64,000 nt of DNA from an uncultured Roseburia sp. (GCA_945787015.1 CALZGM010000003.1:95493-159492), one strand, 5' to 3'; positions 27,549 through 36,638 are shown, numbered from the stretch's first letter. Notes: generated by a model from the letters alone, not told the origin. A program made the numbers and translations.

Positions 27549-27779
27549 ATGAAGGAATTAGTTGAAGTAATTGCCAAATCACTAGTTGACAATCCTGATG
27601 AAGTGGTTGTAACACAAACCGAGAGCGAAAAAGCCATTGTGATTGAACTGCGTGTTGCACAGTCAGATATGGGTAAAGTAATCGGTAAGCAGGGCCGTAT
27701 TGCAAAAGCAATTCGTGCCGTTGTGAAAGCAGCATCTTCAAAAGAAGAGAAAAAAGTTATTGTAGAAATTATGCAATAA
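27549..27779 (+). CDS. khpA: KH-domain RNA-binding protein KhpA (YlqC)
   Basis: A 76-residue single KH domain with the GxxG loop in GKVIGKQGRIAKAIR. In Firmicutes it pairs with KhpB/Jag to bind RNA and affect cell division. Its usual place is between rpsP and rimM, as here. It is followed by a terminator-like hairpin. Confidence 0.94.
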   Translation: MKELVEVIAKSLVDNPDEVVVTQTESEKAIVIELRVAQSDMGKVIGKQGRIAKAIRAVVKAASSKEEKKVIVEIMQ

Positions 27780-27788
27780 AGTGATTTT

Positions 27789-27821
27789 AAAAGCTATCTC
27801 ATTTCATGAGGTAGCTTTTTT
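27789..27821 (+). terminator. Terminator between khpA and rimM
   Basis: The stem AAAGCTATCTCAT / ATGAGGTAGCTTT, with one T-G pair and a 3-base loop, leads into TTTTT. It splits an otherwise continuous ribosome-maturation cluster, so rimM-trmD transcription depends on read-through or an unseen promoter. Confidence 0.85.
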
Positions 27822-27858
27822 ACCAAGGAACTTTCTATTATCATGAATAGGAGAGCGC

Positions 27859-28374
27859 ATGGAACAGAGATTTCAAGTAGGTGTTATCACTTCTACCCAT
27901 GGGGTAAGAGGGGAAGTAAAAGTATTTCCAACGACAGATGACCCGGCCAGATTTAAAAAATTAAAGCAGGTCATCTTAGATACGGGAAAAGAAGATATGG
28001 AATTAGAAATTACCGGTGTGAAGTTTTTTAAAAATATGGTGATTTTGAAATTCAAAGGCATTGACGATATGGATACAGCGAACAAATACCGGCAGAAGAG
28101 CCTGTATGTTACAAGAGAAAATGCTGTAAAACTGGAAAAAAACGAGTATTTTATTGCAGACTTAATTGGACTTGCGGTGTCTTCTGAGGAAGGCGAAGAC
28201 TTAGGGTTTATTGATGATGTATTACAGACTGGTGCCAATGATGTCTATGTCATCAAAAAAGCAGGTGAAGAGGACCTCCTTTTGCCGGCGATTAAAGACT
28301 GCGTAAAAGAAGTGGATATAGAAGGGGGCAAGATGGTGGTTCATGTGCTTCCGGGGTTAAGAGATTTGAATTAG
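27859..28374 (+). CDS. rimM: 16S rRNA processing protein RimM
   Basis: A 171-residue two-domain 30S maturation factor. The N-terminal RimM barrel has [18 protein letters not shown], and the PRC-barrel includes DLIGLAV and [14 protein letters not shown]. The gene precedes trmD by 22 bases, as is usual. Confidence 0.96.
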   Translation: MEQRFQVGVITSTHGVRGEVKVFPTTDDPARFKKLKQVILDTGKEDMELEITGVKFFKNMVILKFKGIDDMDTANKYRQKSLYVTRENAVKLEKNEYFIADLIGLAVSSEEGEDLGFIDDVLQTGANDVYVIKKAGEEDLLLPAIKDCVKEVDIEGGKMVVHVLPGLRDLN

Positions 28375-28396
28375 AACTGATTTGGCGGAGAGTACT

Positions 28397-29905
28397 ATGA
28401 ACTTTCACATTTTGACTTTGTTTCCGGAAATGGTAATGCAGGGCTTATCAGAAAGCATTATTGGAAATGCAACAGAAAACGGCTTGCTTTCCATAGAAGC
28501 CATCAATATCCGGGATTTTACAAAAAATAAACATAAAAAAGTAGACGATTATCCTTACGGAGGCGGTGCAGGCATGCTGATGCAGGCACAGCCTGTTTAT
28601 GATGCATGGAAATCGGTGGCAGATAAAATCGGACATAAACCAAGAACCGTTTACCTGACGCCGCAGGGGCAGACCTTTACCCAGCAGATGGCAAAGGAAC
28701 TTGCCACAGAACAGGATTTAATCCTGCTTTGCGGTCACTACGAAGGGATTGACGAGCGTGTGTTAGAGGAAATCGTGACGGATTACATGTCAATCGGTGA
28801 TTATGTGCTGACCGGTGGCGAGCTTCCTGCCATGGTGATGGTGGATGCGATTTCCCGCATGGTACCGGGTGTGCTGACGAATGAAGAATCCGGCTGTACG
28901 GAATCCTTTGAGGGAAACCTGCTTGAATATCCGCAGTATAGCCGTCCGGAGGTATGGCAGGGAAAAGCGGTACCATCCGTGCTGTTATCCGGTAATCAAA
29001 AGAACATCAGAGAATGGAGAAAGGAAGCGGCTATCGAAAGGACAAAGGAACGCCGCCCGGATCTCTATATGAAATACGAAGCCTTGGATCGGTGCCGTGA
29101 GATTCTAAGAAAGCAGAAGCTGCTTCATATTGATATGACAGAGCTCATTGCCAGAGGACAGGCAGAGCTTGTGTATGCAAAGGGCGCGACCATCTGCCTT
29201 TTTGACAAAGTCAGCCGCATCTATTTTCATACAACAGATGAGAAAGAAACAGGACGTCTGGCATTAGAGGCGATAAAGGAGCACGCTCCAACCCATGCTT
29301 ATAAGGGTATTGCAGACCTTATCGTATTGCATCAGGCTTTTATGAAGCCTGATGCGGAAGAAATATTGGGCTTGCATGAGATTATGGTTTGCAAACAAGC
29401 CGTGTATACAAGGAGGGAAAAACTGCCAATCACCGGGCTGTACCGCGTAGATGGGAAGGATGCCGAAGATGGAATGGTAACGATTCAAAGAATCGGAAAA
29501 GAATATCTGGATGCAGTAGTGGCACATTATCAGACCATTGATGATCCAGCTTACATCATAGAACGCATGGAGAAGGGGGTCATGTATGGAGCCTTTTTAA
29601 ACGACGAACTGGTTGGTTTTATCGGAACACATGGCGAAGGAAGCATTGGGATGCTGGAGGTTTTCCCGGAATACCGCAGAAGAAAGATTGGGAAGGCATT
29701 AGAAACCTATATGATTAATTTGGCTTTAGAAGCAGGTCAGACTCCGTTTGGTCAGGTGGCAGAGGGGAATGAGAACTCATTCCGGCTGCAGGAGTCGCTG
29801 GGGCTGTGCTTTTCGAAGGCGGATGTGTATTGGATGGAGAAAAAGAATATAAAAAATACTTGCAATCAGCAAGAAAACATGTTAAAATATCCAAGTTGTG
29901 AGTAG
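28397..29905 (+). CDS. trmD: tRNA (guanosine37-N1)-methyltransferase fused to a GNAT acetyltransferase domain
   Basis: Residues 1 to about 245 are a complete TrmD (SPOUT fold, m1G37 in tRNA), with family segments FHILTLFPEM, GGGAGMLMQ, LLCGHYEGIDERV and SIGDYVLTGGELPA. Residues about 247-502 form a second unit ending in a GNAT fold. The acetyl-CoA loop RRRKIGKALE follows strand GSIGMLEVFPEY, and a later segment is GNENSFRLQESLGL. The frame is continuous and no ribosome binding site precedes the in-frame ATG at 29135, so this looks like a true fusion. The ATG at 28397 (GCGGAG 7 bases ahead) is preferred over a TTG at 28382. The acetyl acceptor is unknown. The rplS promoter lies inside the 3' end. 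Confidence 0.92.
   Translation: MNFHILTLFPEMVMQGLSESIIGNATENGLLSIEAINIRDFTKNKHKKVDDYPYGGGAGMLMQAQPVYDAWKSVADKIGHKPRTVYLTPQGQTFTQQMAKELATEQDLILLCGHYEGIDERVLEEIVTDYMSIGDYVLTGGELPAMVMVDAISRMVPGVLTNEESGCTESFEGNLLEYPQYSRPEVWQGKAVPSVLLSGNQKNIREWRKEAAIERTKERRPDLYMKYEALDRCREILRKQKLLHIDMTELIARGQAELVYAKGATICLFDKVSRIYFHTTDEKETGRLALEAIKEHAPTHAYKGIADLIVLHQAFMKPDAEEILGLHEIMVCKQAVYTRREKLPITGLYRVDGKDAEDGMVTIQRIGKEYLDAVVAHYQTIDDPAYIIERMEKGVMYGAFLNDELVGFIGTHGEGSIGMLEVFPEYRRRKIGKALETYMINLALEAGQTPFGQVAEGNENSFRLQESLGLCFSKADVYWMEKKNIKNTCNQQENMLKYPSCE
29860..29888 (+). promoter_or_regulatory. rplS: rplS promoter inside the trmD 3' end
   Basis: TTGCAA (29860-29865) and TAAAAT (29883-29888) have a 17-base spacer. 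The predicted start near 29895 is at the end of the trmD frame, giving a leader of about 73 bases. Confidence 0.7.
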
Positions 29906-29968
29906 AAGAGATGGTCCTCTGTTACGAATAGGCGTATTAAGAACATCCAAATAATAGGAGGTCACAAA
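29896..29968 (+). promoter_or_regulatory. rplS: Possible structured leader of rplS
   Basis: The leader contains short paired elements (AGAG/CTCT at about 29910-29924, GATG/CATC around the 29914-29950 span) before the strong AGGAGG site. Several Firmicutes carry autoregulatory L19 leaders. Whether this one belongs to that class cannot be told by eye. Confidence 0.3.
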
Positions 29969-30322
29969 ATGAACGCAAGTGAAATTATTAAGAACATTGA
30001 AGCTGAACAGTTAAAAGCAGAAGTACCGGAGTTCCGTGTTGGTGATACTGTAAAAGTTTACGGTAAAATCAAAGAAGGTAACCGTGAAAGAATTCAGGTA
30101 TTCGAAGGCGTTGTTTTAAAGAAACAGGGCGGAAGTAACCGTGCAACATTCACAGTTAGAAAAATCTCTAACGGTGTAGGTGTTGAAAAGACCTGGCCAT
30201 TACATTCTCCAAACGTTGAAAAGGTAGAAGTAGTTCGTACCGGTAAGGTAAGACGTGCTAAATTATTCTACTTAAGAGATCGCGTTGGTAAGAGCGCTAA
30301 GGTTAAAGAATTAGTTAAATAA
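29969..30322 (+). CDS. rplS: 50S ribosomal protein L19
   Basis: A 117-residue L19 with [16 protein letters not shown] and the C-terminal [25 protein letters not shown] lies 8 bases before the ATG. It has its own promoter and a terminator 17 bases after the stop. Confidence 0.98.
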   Translation: MNASEIIKNIEAEQLKAEVPEFRVGDTVKVYGKIKEGNRERIQVFEGVVLKKQGGSNRATFTVRKISNGVGVEKTWPLHSPNVEKVEVVRTGKVRRAKLFYLRDRVGKSAKVKELVK

Positions 30323-30339
30323 TTTATGTTCAGACAAAA

Positions 30340-30367
30340 ACCGGCATCCGTAGGATGTCGGTTTTTT
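30340..30367 (+). terminator. Terminator after rplS
   Basis: The stem ACCGGCATCC / GGATGTCGGT, with one G-T pair and loop GTA, is followed by TTTTT. Confidence 0.9.
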
Positions 30368-30388
30368 ACATCAGTGCAGAGGTGCAAA

Positions 30389-31744
30389 ATGAAAAAAGAA
30401 GTAAAATGCGGATATTTGTTTTCAAATACGGATTTAAGAAAATTGATCATTCCATTAATTTTGGAGCAGACATTGGCGATTACGGTTGGAATGGCAGATA
30501 CGATGATGATTTCTTCCGTTGGAGAGGCGGCAGTATCCGGTGTCTCCCTGGTGGATATGCTTAACATGCTGATTTTTAGTGTTCTGGCAGCACTATCTAC
30601 CGGTGGAGCGGTGGTTACCAGTCAAAGCCTTGGAGCAAAAAGAATCCAGGATGCATGTAAATCAGCGAAACAGTTAGTGTTTACGGTTGTAGCTTGCGGT
30701 GTCCTTATGGCAGCAACGATGATTCTGTTTCGCCAGGGCTTGCTACGGTTGTTTTTTGGAAGTATTGAAGCAGATGTAATGAAGGCTGCGCTTATCTATT
30801 TAGTAATTTCTGCGGTTTCCTTTCCTTTTTTGGGAATTTATAATGCCTGCGCAGCACTTTTTCGTTCTATGGGGAAATCAAATGTGACATTTGCGGTATC
30901 CGTAATCGGAAATGTAATCAATGTGGTTGGAAATGCAGTCTGTATTTTCGGACTCCATATGGGAGTAGCCGGTGTTGCATTGCCTTCCCTTTTATCCCGT
31001 GCGATTATGGGAGTGATTTTGTATCTATTGCTTAAAAATCCAAACTATGAGATTCACTTCAATAAGGAGACTTTTCATATTGATCGGGAAATTGTAAAAA
31101 AGATTCTCTATATAGGGATACCAAGCGGGGTAGAAAATGGCATTTTTCAGTTGGGAAGAGTTTTAGTTGTCAGCATTATTTCCGGTTTTGGAACCGTTCA
31201 GATTGCTGCGAATGGTGTGGCAAACAGCCTTGACAGTATGGGCTGTATTATCGGACAGGGAATGAATCTGGCCATGATTGCAGTGATTGGACGCTGCGTT
31301 GGTGCAGAAAGCAAAGAACAGATTCGTTATTATACCAAGAAATTATTATTGATTACTTATGTGGCAACAGCCATCTTAAACAGTATTTTACTGCTGAACC
31401 TCGGTACTGTCCTGGGGTGGTATGGCTTAGGTGCAGAAACGACGGCTTTGGCATATAAACTGGTGATGATTCACAATGGAATGGCGATCTTTTTATGGCC
31501 GTTGTCTTTTGTATTCCCGAATATGCTAAGAGCCTGCAATGATGTGCGTTATCCGATGGTGATGTCGATTCTTTCCATGTTTGTTTTTCGGATTGGTTTT
31601 AGTTACATTCTTGGTGTACAATATGGTATGGGTGCCATCGGTGTCTGGATTGCGATGGTATTTGACTGGATATTCAGAGTGATTTGTTTTGTGGGAAGAT
31701 ATTTTCACAGAGACTGGGAAAAGACCATGTATAAGCTAAAATAA
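30389..31744 (+). CDS. MATE family efflux transporter
   Basis: A 451-residue membrane protein with 12 expected helices, of the multidrug/toxin extrusion family. It has the N-terminal segment KLIIPLILEQTLAITVGMADTMM and the repeat-half feature PSGVENGIFQLGR. The ATG at 30389 follows AGAGGTG; an in-frame ATG at 30326 lies within the rplS terminator and is rejected. The substrate is unknown. It stands alone between L19 and signal peptidase. Confidence 0.93.
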   Translation: MKKEVKCGYLFSNTDLRKLIIPLILEQTLAITVGMADTMMISSVGEAAVSGVSLVDMLNMLIFSVLAALSTGGAVVTSQSLGAKRIQDACKSAKQLVFTVVACGVLMAATMILFRQGLLRLFFGSIEADVMKAALIYLVISAVSFPFLGIYNACAALFRSMGKSNVTFAVSVIGNVINVVGNAVCIFGLHMGVAGVALPSLLSRAIMGVILYLLLKNPNYEIHFNKETFHIDREIVKKILYIGIPSGVENGIFQLGRVLVVSIISGFGTVQIAANGVANSLDSMGCIIGQGMNLAMIAVIGRCVGAESKEQIRYYTKKLLLITYVATAILNSILLLNLGTVLGWYGLGAETTALAYKLVMIHNGMAIFLWPLSFVFPNMLRACNDVRYPMVMSILSMFVFRIGFSYILGVQYGMGAIGVWIAMVFDWIFRVICFVGRYFHRDWEKTMYKLK

Positions 31745-31751
31745 CAGTGCC

Positions 31752-31780
31752 TTGCGTGTGTTTTGCGATTATGGTAAAGT
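31752..31780 (+). promoter_or_regulatory. lepB: Putative lepB promoter
   Basis: TTGCGT (31752-31757) and TAAAGT (31775-31780) have a 17-base spacer, with a predicted start about 25 bases before the ATG. Confidence 0.5.
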
Positions 31781-31811
31781 AAAAAATAAAAGTACAAAAG
31801 GGTAAGCAAAG

Positions 31812-32396
31812 ATGAGTCGACGCAAAAGAAGCGGTTTGAATTTTAACCGGAGAAAAAGAAAAGCGAATATGAAAATTATAAAGGAAGTATTGATATGGAT
31901 TGCAGAGATTGCAATTGCCATTCTGCTTGCATTTACCATAGTCTATTTTGTGGGTTTAAGGACCAGTGCAGTAGGACAGTCTATGGCCGGTACGATATAC
32001 AATGGAGATACCATTCTGGTGAACCGCTTTGTTTATCTGGTGTCCGATCCGAAACCGAACGATATTATAGTATTCAGACCAAATGGTAATGAAAAATCTC
32101 ATCTATATATCAAACGAGTCATTGCAGGACCGGGAGATACGGTAGAAATCCGACAGGGCGTTGTGTATGTCAATGGCGAAATTTTTCGTGAGGCAGTGGA
32201 AGTCGCTTCCATTGAAGAAGCGGGAATTGCTTCAGAACCAATCAAACTTGGAACGGATGAATTCTTCGTGCTTGGTGATAACCGCAATAATAGTGAAGAC
32301 AGCCGGTTTGCCAACATAGGAAATGTAAAAAAAGAGTATATTATAGGAAAAGTATGGTTTCGAATCACATCCCTTCGGGAATTCGGAATTTTATAA
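31812..32396 (+). CDS. lepB: Signal peptidase I
   Basis: A 194-residue type I signal peptidase of the Gram-positive form, with a very basic cytoplasmic N-terminus (SRRKRSGLNFNRRKRK) and one membrane anchor (about 24-48). The catalytic Ser57 is in GQSMAG and the general-base Lys101 in YIKRVIAG. A conserved box GDNRNNSEDSR follows. It cleaves signal peptides of exported proteins at the outer membrane face. The start at 31812 has a weak site; an ATG at 31869 would remove the basic tail. Confidence 0.95.
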   Translation: MSRRKRSGLNFNRRKRKANMKIIKEVLIWIAEIAIAILLAFTIVYFVGLRTSAVGQSMAGTIYNGDTILVNRFVYLVSDPKPNDIIVFRPNGNEKSHLYIKRVIAGPGDTVEIRQGVVYVNGEIFREAVEVASIEEAGIASEPIKLGTDEFFVLGDNRNNSEDSRFANIGNVKKEYIIGKVWFRITSLREFGIL

Positions 32397-32417
32397 AGAG
32401 AAAGTTGAGGAAAAAAG

Positions 32418-33275
32418 ATGCAGTTTCAATGGTATCCGGGGCATATGACGAAGGCAAAACGTCAGATGCAGGAAGATATAAAGTTAATTGATTTAGTGAT
32501 AGAACTGGTAGATGCAAGAATTCCTTTAAGCAGCCGGAATCCGGATATTGATGAGCTTGGGAAAAATAAATCCAGACTGATTATTATGAATAAGTCTGAT
32601 TTGTCTGATGAGACATTGAATATGACATGGGCGGCTTATTTTAAAAAATTAGGCTATTTTGTGGTTCAGTTGGATTCCCGCTCGAAGGCTGGTATGAAAA
32701 CAGTGACTAATGTAGTGATGGATGCCTGCAAGGAAAAGATTGAGCGGGACCTGAAACGCGGAATTAAAAACCGCCCGGTTCGTGCGATGGTTGTTGGAAT
32801 CCCAAACGTTGGAAAATCTACCTTTATTAATTCCTATGCGGGAAAGGCTTGTGCAAAAACCGGAAATAAGCCGGGTGTGACGAAGGGAAAACAGTGGATT
32901 CGTCTGAATAAAAACGTGGAGCTTTTGGATACACCGGGAATTTTATGGCCGAAGTTTGAAGACCAGGCAGTAGGTCTGTGTCTGGCACTGATTGGCTCGA
33001 TGAATGATGAAATTTTAAACAAGGATGAGCTTGCTTTAGAGCTCATTCAGATTTTAACAAAATCTTATCCGGGTGTCTTAAACGAGCGTTATGAAGTGGA
33101 CGAGGGTACAGAACCGACACAGATATTGATTCAGATTGCCAAAAATCGCAAGTGTATTTCAAAAGGAAATGAACCGGATTACAGTAAGGCTGCAGCTTTG
33201 CTGATTGAGGAGTTCCGTAGTGGAAAAATAGGGAGAATTACCTTAGAACAACCACCGGAGGCAGAAACAAAATAG
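32418..33275 (+). CDS. ylqF: Ribosome biogenesis GTPase YlqF/RbgA
   Basis: A 285-residue circularly permuted GTPase for late 50S assembly. The G4 motif NKSD (about residue 54) precedes G1 GIPNVGKST (about 123) and G3 DTPG. The N-terminus QWYPGHMTKAKRQM is typical. It lies between lepB and rnhB, the same order as in Bacillus. Confidence 0.96.
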   Translation: MQFQWYPGHMTKAKRQMQEDIKLIDLVIELVDARIPLSSRNPDIDELGKNKSRLIIMNKSDLSDETLNMTWAAYFKKLGYFVVQLDSRSKAGMKTVTNVVMDACKEKIERDLKRGIKNRPVRAMVVGIPNVGKSTFINSYAGKACAKTGNKPGVTKGKQWIRLNKNVELLDTPGILWPKFEDQAVGLCLALIGSMNDEILNKDELALELIQILTKSYPGVLNERYEVDEGTEPTQILIQIAKNRKCISKGNEPDYSKAAALLIEEFRSGKIGRITLEQPPEAETK

Positions 33276-33292
33276 GCGAAAGAGAAACGGAC

Positions 33293-34054
33293 ATGGAAGA
33301 AAAGAAAATAGGAATCATTAAAGATGAGTTGAAAAATACACCGGATGAAGCATTGGCAGACTTTATTGCCGTTTATGGCAGCGATGAACGTGCCGGAGTG
33401 ATAAAAATTGTTGAACAGGCAAAAAAGCGTATGGCTAAGCTCGAACAGGAAAAACAGCGTATCTGGAACCTGAGCGCTTTTGAACGTGAATACGAACAGT
33501 TCGGTTACGTATGCGGGATAGATGAAGTGGGACGAGGACCTTTGGCGGGACCTGTGGTTGCTGGTGCTGTAATTTTGCCAAAGAATTGCGGTATTTTATA
33601 TATTAACGATTCCAAGCAGCTTTCTGCCGCTAAAAGAGAGGAACTCTATGATGTGATTATGGAGCAGGCAGTGGCTGTAGGGATTGGAATGGTTGGACCG
33701 GGACGCATTGATGAAATTAATATTTTACAGGCAACTTACGAAGCAATGCGAAAAGCTATTAGTAAATTGAGCGTAAAACCCGATATATTATTAAATGATG
33801 CAGTTACGATTCCGGGCGTCGATGTGCGTCAGGTACCGATTATCAAAGGGGATGCAAAAAGTATTTCCATTGGTGCAGCAAGCATTGTAGCAAAGGTCAC
33901 AAGAGATCGCCTGATGGAAGAATATGACAAGGTATTTCCAGAATACGGCTTTGCATCCAATAAGGGCTATGGATCCGCAGAACATATTGCGGCATTGAAA
34001 AAATATGGCCCGACACCAATCCATAGAGCAAGCTTTATCAAAAATTTTGTTTAA
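33293..34054 (+). CDS. rnhB: Ribonuclease HII
   Basis: A 253-residue RNase HII removing ribonucleotides from DNA. The catalytic core starts at CGIDEVGRGPLAGP (residue about 74), with later acidic sites in NDSKQLS and the VTRDR box. The N-terminal extension of about 70 residues is typical of Firmicutes enzymes. Confidence 0.96.
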   Translation: MEEKKIGIIKDELKNTPDEALADFIAVYGSDERAGVIKIVEQAKKRMAKLEQEKQRIWNLSAFEREYEQFGYVCGIDEVGRGPLAGPVVAGAVILPKNCGILYINDSKQLSAAKREELYDVIMEQAVAVGIGMVGPGRIDEINILQATYEAMRKAISKLSVKPDILLNDAVTIPGVDVRQVPIIKGDAKSISIGAASIVAKVTRDRLMEEYDKVFPEYGFASNKGYGSAEHIAALKKYGPTPIHRASFIKNFV

Positions 34055-34065
34055 ATGAGGAAAAT

Positions 34066-35811
34066 ATGCAGATTTCAAATTTAGTGAGTCAGTATCAGCG
34101 CAATACAAACAGCAACAGTACAGACGAATTAAAAGGCGCCAGCAGTATGCAGAAACTGGTATCTTCCATAGGAGAACTGGCGACAGGCAGTGTTTTTGAA
34201 GGAACGGTTTCCTCTGTAAGAGGAGGAAAGGTGACACTTGCCCTTAGCACAGGGCAGCAGATTGTGGCACAGCTGGACGGTAAAGTGCGTCTGACCATTG
34301 GCCTGCCAATGTTTTTTCAGGTAAAAAGCAATGAGGGAGGCGTCATGGCGATTCGCCCCTATAACGGAAACGGGACGGGCGGCAATCCGATTCTTTTAAA
34401 CGCACTTACTTCAGCAGGTGTACCGGTAACAGAACGGAATCTTGAAATGGTAAATGCGATGATGCAGCGCCAGATGCCAATCAATAAGCAGAGCATTCTT
34501 GAAATGATAAAAGTGGTGAGCACCTACGAAAACACCTCAATACAGACACTTGTAGATATGACACGCCTGGGACTTCCGGTGGATGGGGAACTGGCAGCAC
34601 AATTTGAAAAATATCAACGGGATGATTATGCGTTAGTGGGGAAAATGGATACTGCACTGGAGCAGGTGATAGATTTGCTTGGAAGTGAGAAGCTATCACC
34701 GGAGCAGGCTGTGGATGTGAATCAAAAACTTATTGCTATGACGAATCGACCGGAATTAACCTCGCAAGCCGCATTAGATGATGTAGAACAGCTTTTGCTG
34801 GGAAAATCTGATGCTAAGCAGGAGGGAGTAACGCTTGAACTTCATACGGCACTGCAGAATACAGCAGAAACAGTACCATTTGCGAATCAGATACTTAAGA
34901 ATCTTTTCTCTGAGGAACAGCTTATGAGCCTGACAAAAATGTTACAGAGCACGCCATCTCTGGTAGAAAATCCGGAGCTGTTTGTTACAGAGAGCGGAGA
35001 AGAGATTTTTGTGAACACGTTGTCGGAAGAGGAAAGTCTGCCGGAAAAGATACAGGAATCTGTTGGACAGGCAGCGGGAAAACAGACTTTGAATTCAGAA
35101 CTTACTGTTGAGGAGTTTTTAAGAAGTGTTCAGGATAACTTAACCAATAAGCAGGAGTTTGGATTCCTTGGTGTACAAAAGCTTTTTTCCAGTAGAGAAT
35201 ATCGTTTTTTGTTAAAAAATGTGATACAGGAGCAGTGGCTGCTAAAGCCGGAAGAACTAAAGTCTGATAAAGTGTCCGAGACCTATGAACGTCTGGTTCG
35301 ACAGTTAGACCAGATGGAGCAGATCGTAAAAGCAACCGGGACAGAACAAGCAAAACTTTTGGAGACGACAGCAGACATCCGCAGTAATGTAGAGTTTATG
35401 AACCAGATTAATCAGGTATATACCTATGTGCAGCTGCCTTTGAAACTGACAGGACAGCAGGCAAATGGTGATTTATATGTTTATACAAATAAAAAGAATT
35501 TAAATGATCCGGACGGAGAATTGTCGGCCTTTTTACATCTGGATTTAGAAAATTTAGGTTCTACGGATGTATCTGTGAAGATGCAAAGGAAACATGTAAA
35601 AACAAATTTCTATTTTTCAGATGATTTGTCTTATGATTTAGTGCAGAAACATCTGCCGCTTTTAGAGTCCCGATTAAATAAAAAGGGCTATACCTGTACT
35701 TTTACCGTATCTAATGAAGAAAAAAAGATGGACTTTGTAAATGATTTTTTGCGTAAGGATTTACCATCGGCAGGAACCCTGCACCGTTATTCCTTTGATG
35801 TCAGGACCTAA
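34066..35811 (+). CDS. ylqG: FliK-like protein (YlqG type)
   Basis: A 581-residue protein with a Gln/Ser-rich, partly disordered N-terminus and a long helical middle. The C-terminal domain (about 440-570: VYTYVQLPLKLTGQQANGDLY, then LHLDLENLGSTDVSVKM) resembles the hook-length-control FliK C-terminus. It lies between rnhB and an FlhB-C-like gene, exactly the ylqG-ylqH position known in Bacillus, away from any flagellar locus. Function of this pair is not established. The call rests on position plus the C-terminal domain. Confidence 0.75.
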   Translation: MQISNLVSQYQRNTNSNSTDELKGASSMQKLVSSIGELATGSVFEGTVSSVRGGKVTLALSTGQQIVAQLDGKVRLTIGLPMFFQVKSNEGGVMAIRPYNGNGTGGNPILLNALTSAGVPVTERNLEMVNAMMQRQMPINKQSILEMIKVVSTYENTSIQTLVDMTRLGLPVDGELAAQFEKYQRDDYALVGKMDTALEQVIDLLGSEKLSPEQAVDVNQKLIAMTNRPELTSQAALDDVEQLLLGKSDAKQEGVTLELHTALQNTAETVPFANQILKNLFSEEQLMSLTKMLQSTPSLVENPELFVTESGEEIFVNTLSEEESLPEKIQESVGQAAGKQTLNSELTVEEFLRSVQDNLTNKQEFGFLGVQKLFSSREYRFLLKNVIQEQWLLKPEELKSDKVSETYERLVRQLDQMEQIVKATGTEQAKLLETTADIRSNVEFMNQINQVYTYVQLPLKLTGQQANGDLYVYTNKKNLNDPDGELSAFLHLDLENLGSTDVSVKMQRKHVKTNFYFSDDLSYDLVQKHLPLLESRLNKKGYTCTFTVSNEEKKMDFVNDFLRKDLPSAGTLHRYSFDVRT

Positions 35812-35829
35812 GGAAGGGAGGTATATGCT

Positions 35830-36156
35830 ATGGCAGAACGTAAAACGCCAAATATCTGGGGCTTCCCCCAAAAAGAAGAAAAACAGGATAAAACGGCTGT
35901 TGCGATAGCATATGAGCCGGGAGAAGCGGCACCAAAGATTTTAGCCAGCGGAAAAGGAGAAGTGGCGGAACGAATCATTGAGACCGCAAAGGAAAATCAT
36001 GTTCCCTTTTATCAGGATCATAAATTAGCTGAAACCTTATCGAAACTGGAAATTGGCGATGCAATTCCACCGGAACTTTATGATGTGGTAGCTGAAATCT
36101 TAGTATTTGTAGATGATATGGACCGGTTGAAAGCAAAACTGGCAGGAAAGTTATAA
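35830..36156 (+). CDS. ylqH: FlhB C-terminal domain homologue (YlqH type)
   Basis: A 108-residue soluble protein matching only the cytoplasmic substrate-switch domain of the export protein FlhB. It has TAVAIAYEPGEAAPKILASG, AKENHVPFYQDHKLAETL and GDAIPPELYDVVAEIL. The membrane part is absent, and the self-cleavage site NPTH is not present (the sequence reads DKTAVAIAY there). It follows the FliK-like gene by 18 bases with GGGAGG. Partner domains of a flagellar switch are kept together, but the task is unknown. Confidence 0.88.
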   Translation: MAERKTPNIWGFPQKEEKQDKTAVAIAYEPGEAAPKILASGKGEVAERIIETAKENHVPFYQDHKLAETLSKLEIGDAIPPELYDVVAEILVFVDDMDRLKAKLAGKL

Positions 36157-36169
36157 ATTTTCAAAAGGC

Positions 36170-36203
36170 GGGATGTATACAAATCAAAGCTTGTGTACAT
36201 CCC
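36170..36203. repeat. 13-bp hairpin between ylqH and yraN
   Basis: GGGATGTATACAA pairs with TTGTGTACATCCC, with one G-T pair and an 8-base loop. No T-run follows, so it is a weak terminator candidate or an mRNA-stability hairpin. Confidence 0.7.
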
Positions 36204-36263
36204 AAAATCTTAAGTGTCGTTCGATACAAATTCCCAACATGAAATTTCATATAGGAGGCAGAA

Positions 36264-36638
36264 GTGGAAAAAGTTTTGAATAAGCGGCAGATTGGTAGTA
36301 AATATGAGGAGCTGGCTGCTGCGTATTTGGTGAAAAAAGGATATAAAATTATCGAAAAAAATTATCATGCAGGCCGATATGGAGAACTGGATATCATTGC
36401 GGAAGACGAAGAGGGAACCCTGGTCATCTGTGAATGCAAATACCGTTCAAAGAGCAAGTGGCAAGATCCATCGGCAGCGGTCGATGTCAAGAAACAACGT
36501 CAGATTTGCAGAACAGCATTATATTATTGTATGAAGCGTGGATATGGGGTAGAGCATCCATGCAGATTCGATGTGATTGCAATCTATGGAGATGAATCCA
36601 TCCGGCATATTGAAAATGCTTTTGAGTTTCGACGTTGA
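36264..36638 (+). CDS. yraN: YraN family endonuclease-like protein (UPF0102)
   Basis: A 124-residue protein with a restriction-endonuclease-like fold signature: AAAYLVKKGYKIIEKNYH, then GELDIIAEDE and VICECKYRSK (the D-x(n)-ExK core). It starts with GTG at 36264, placed 5 bases after AGGAGG. It commonly follows rnhB in Firmicutes. Its cellular task is unclear. Confidence 0.93.
   Translation: MEKVLNKRQIGSKYEELAAAYLVKKGYKIIEKNYHAGRYGELDIIAEDEEGTLVICECKYRSKSKWQDPSAAVDVKKQRQICRTALYYCMKRGYGVEHPCRFDVIAIYGDESIRHIENAFEFRR

Noticed and set aside
30326-30388. Longer N-terminus for the MATE transporter
   Set aside because: The segment lies within the rplS terminator hairpin and has no ribosome binding site.
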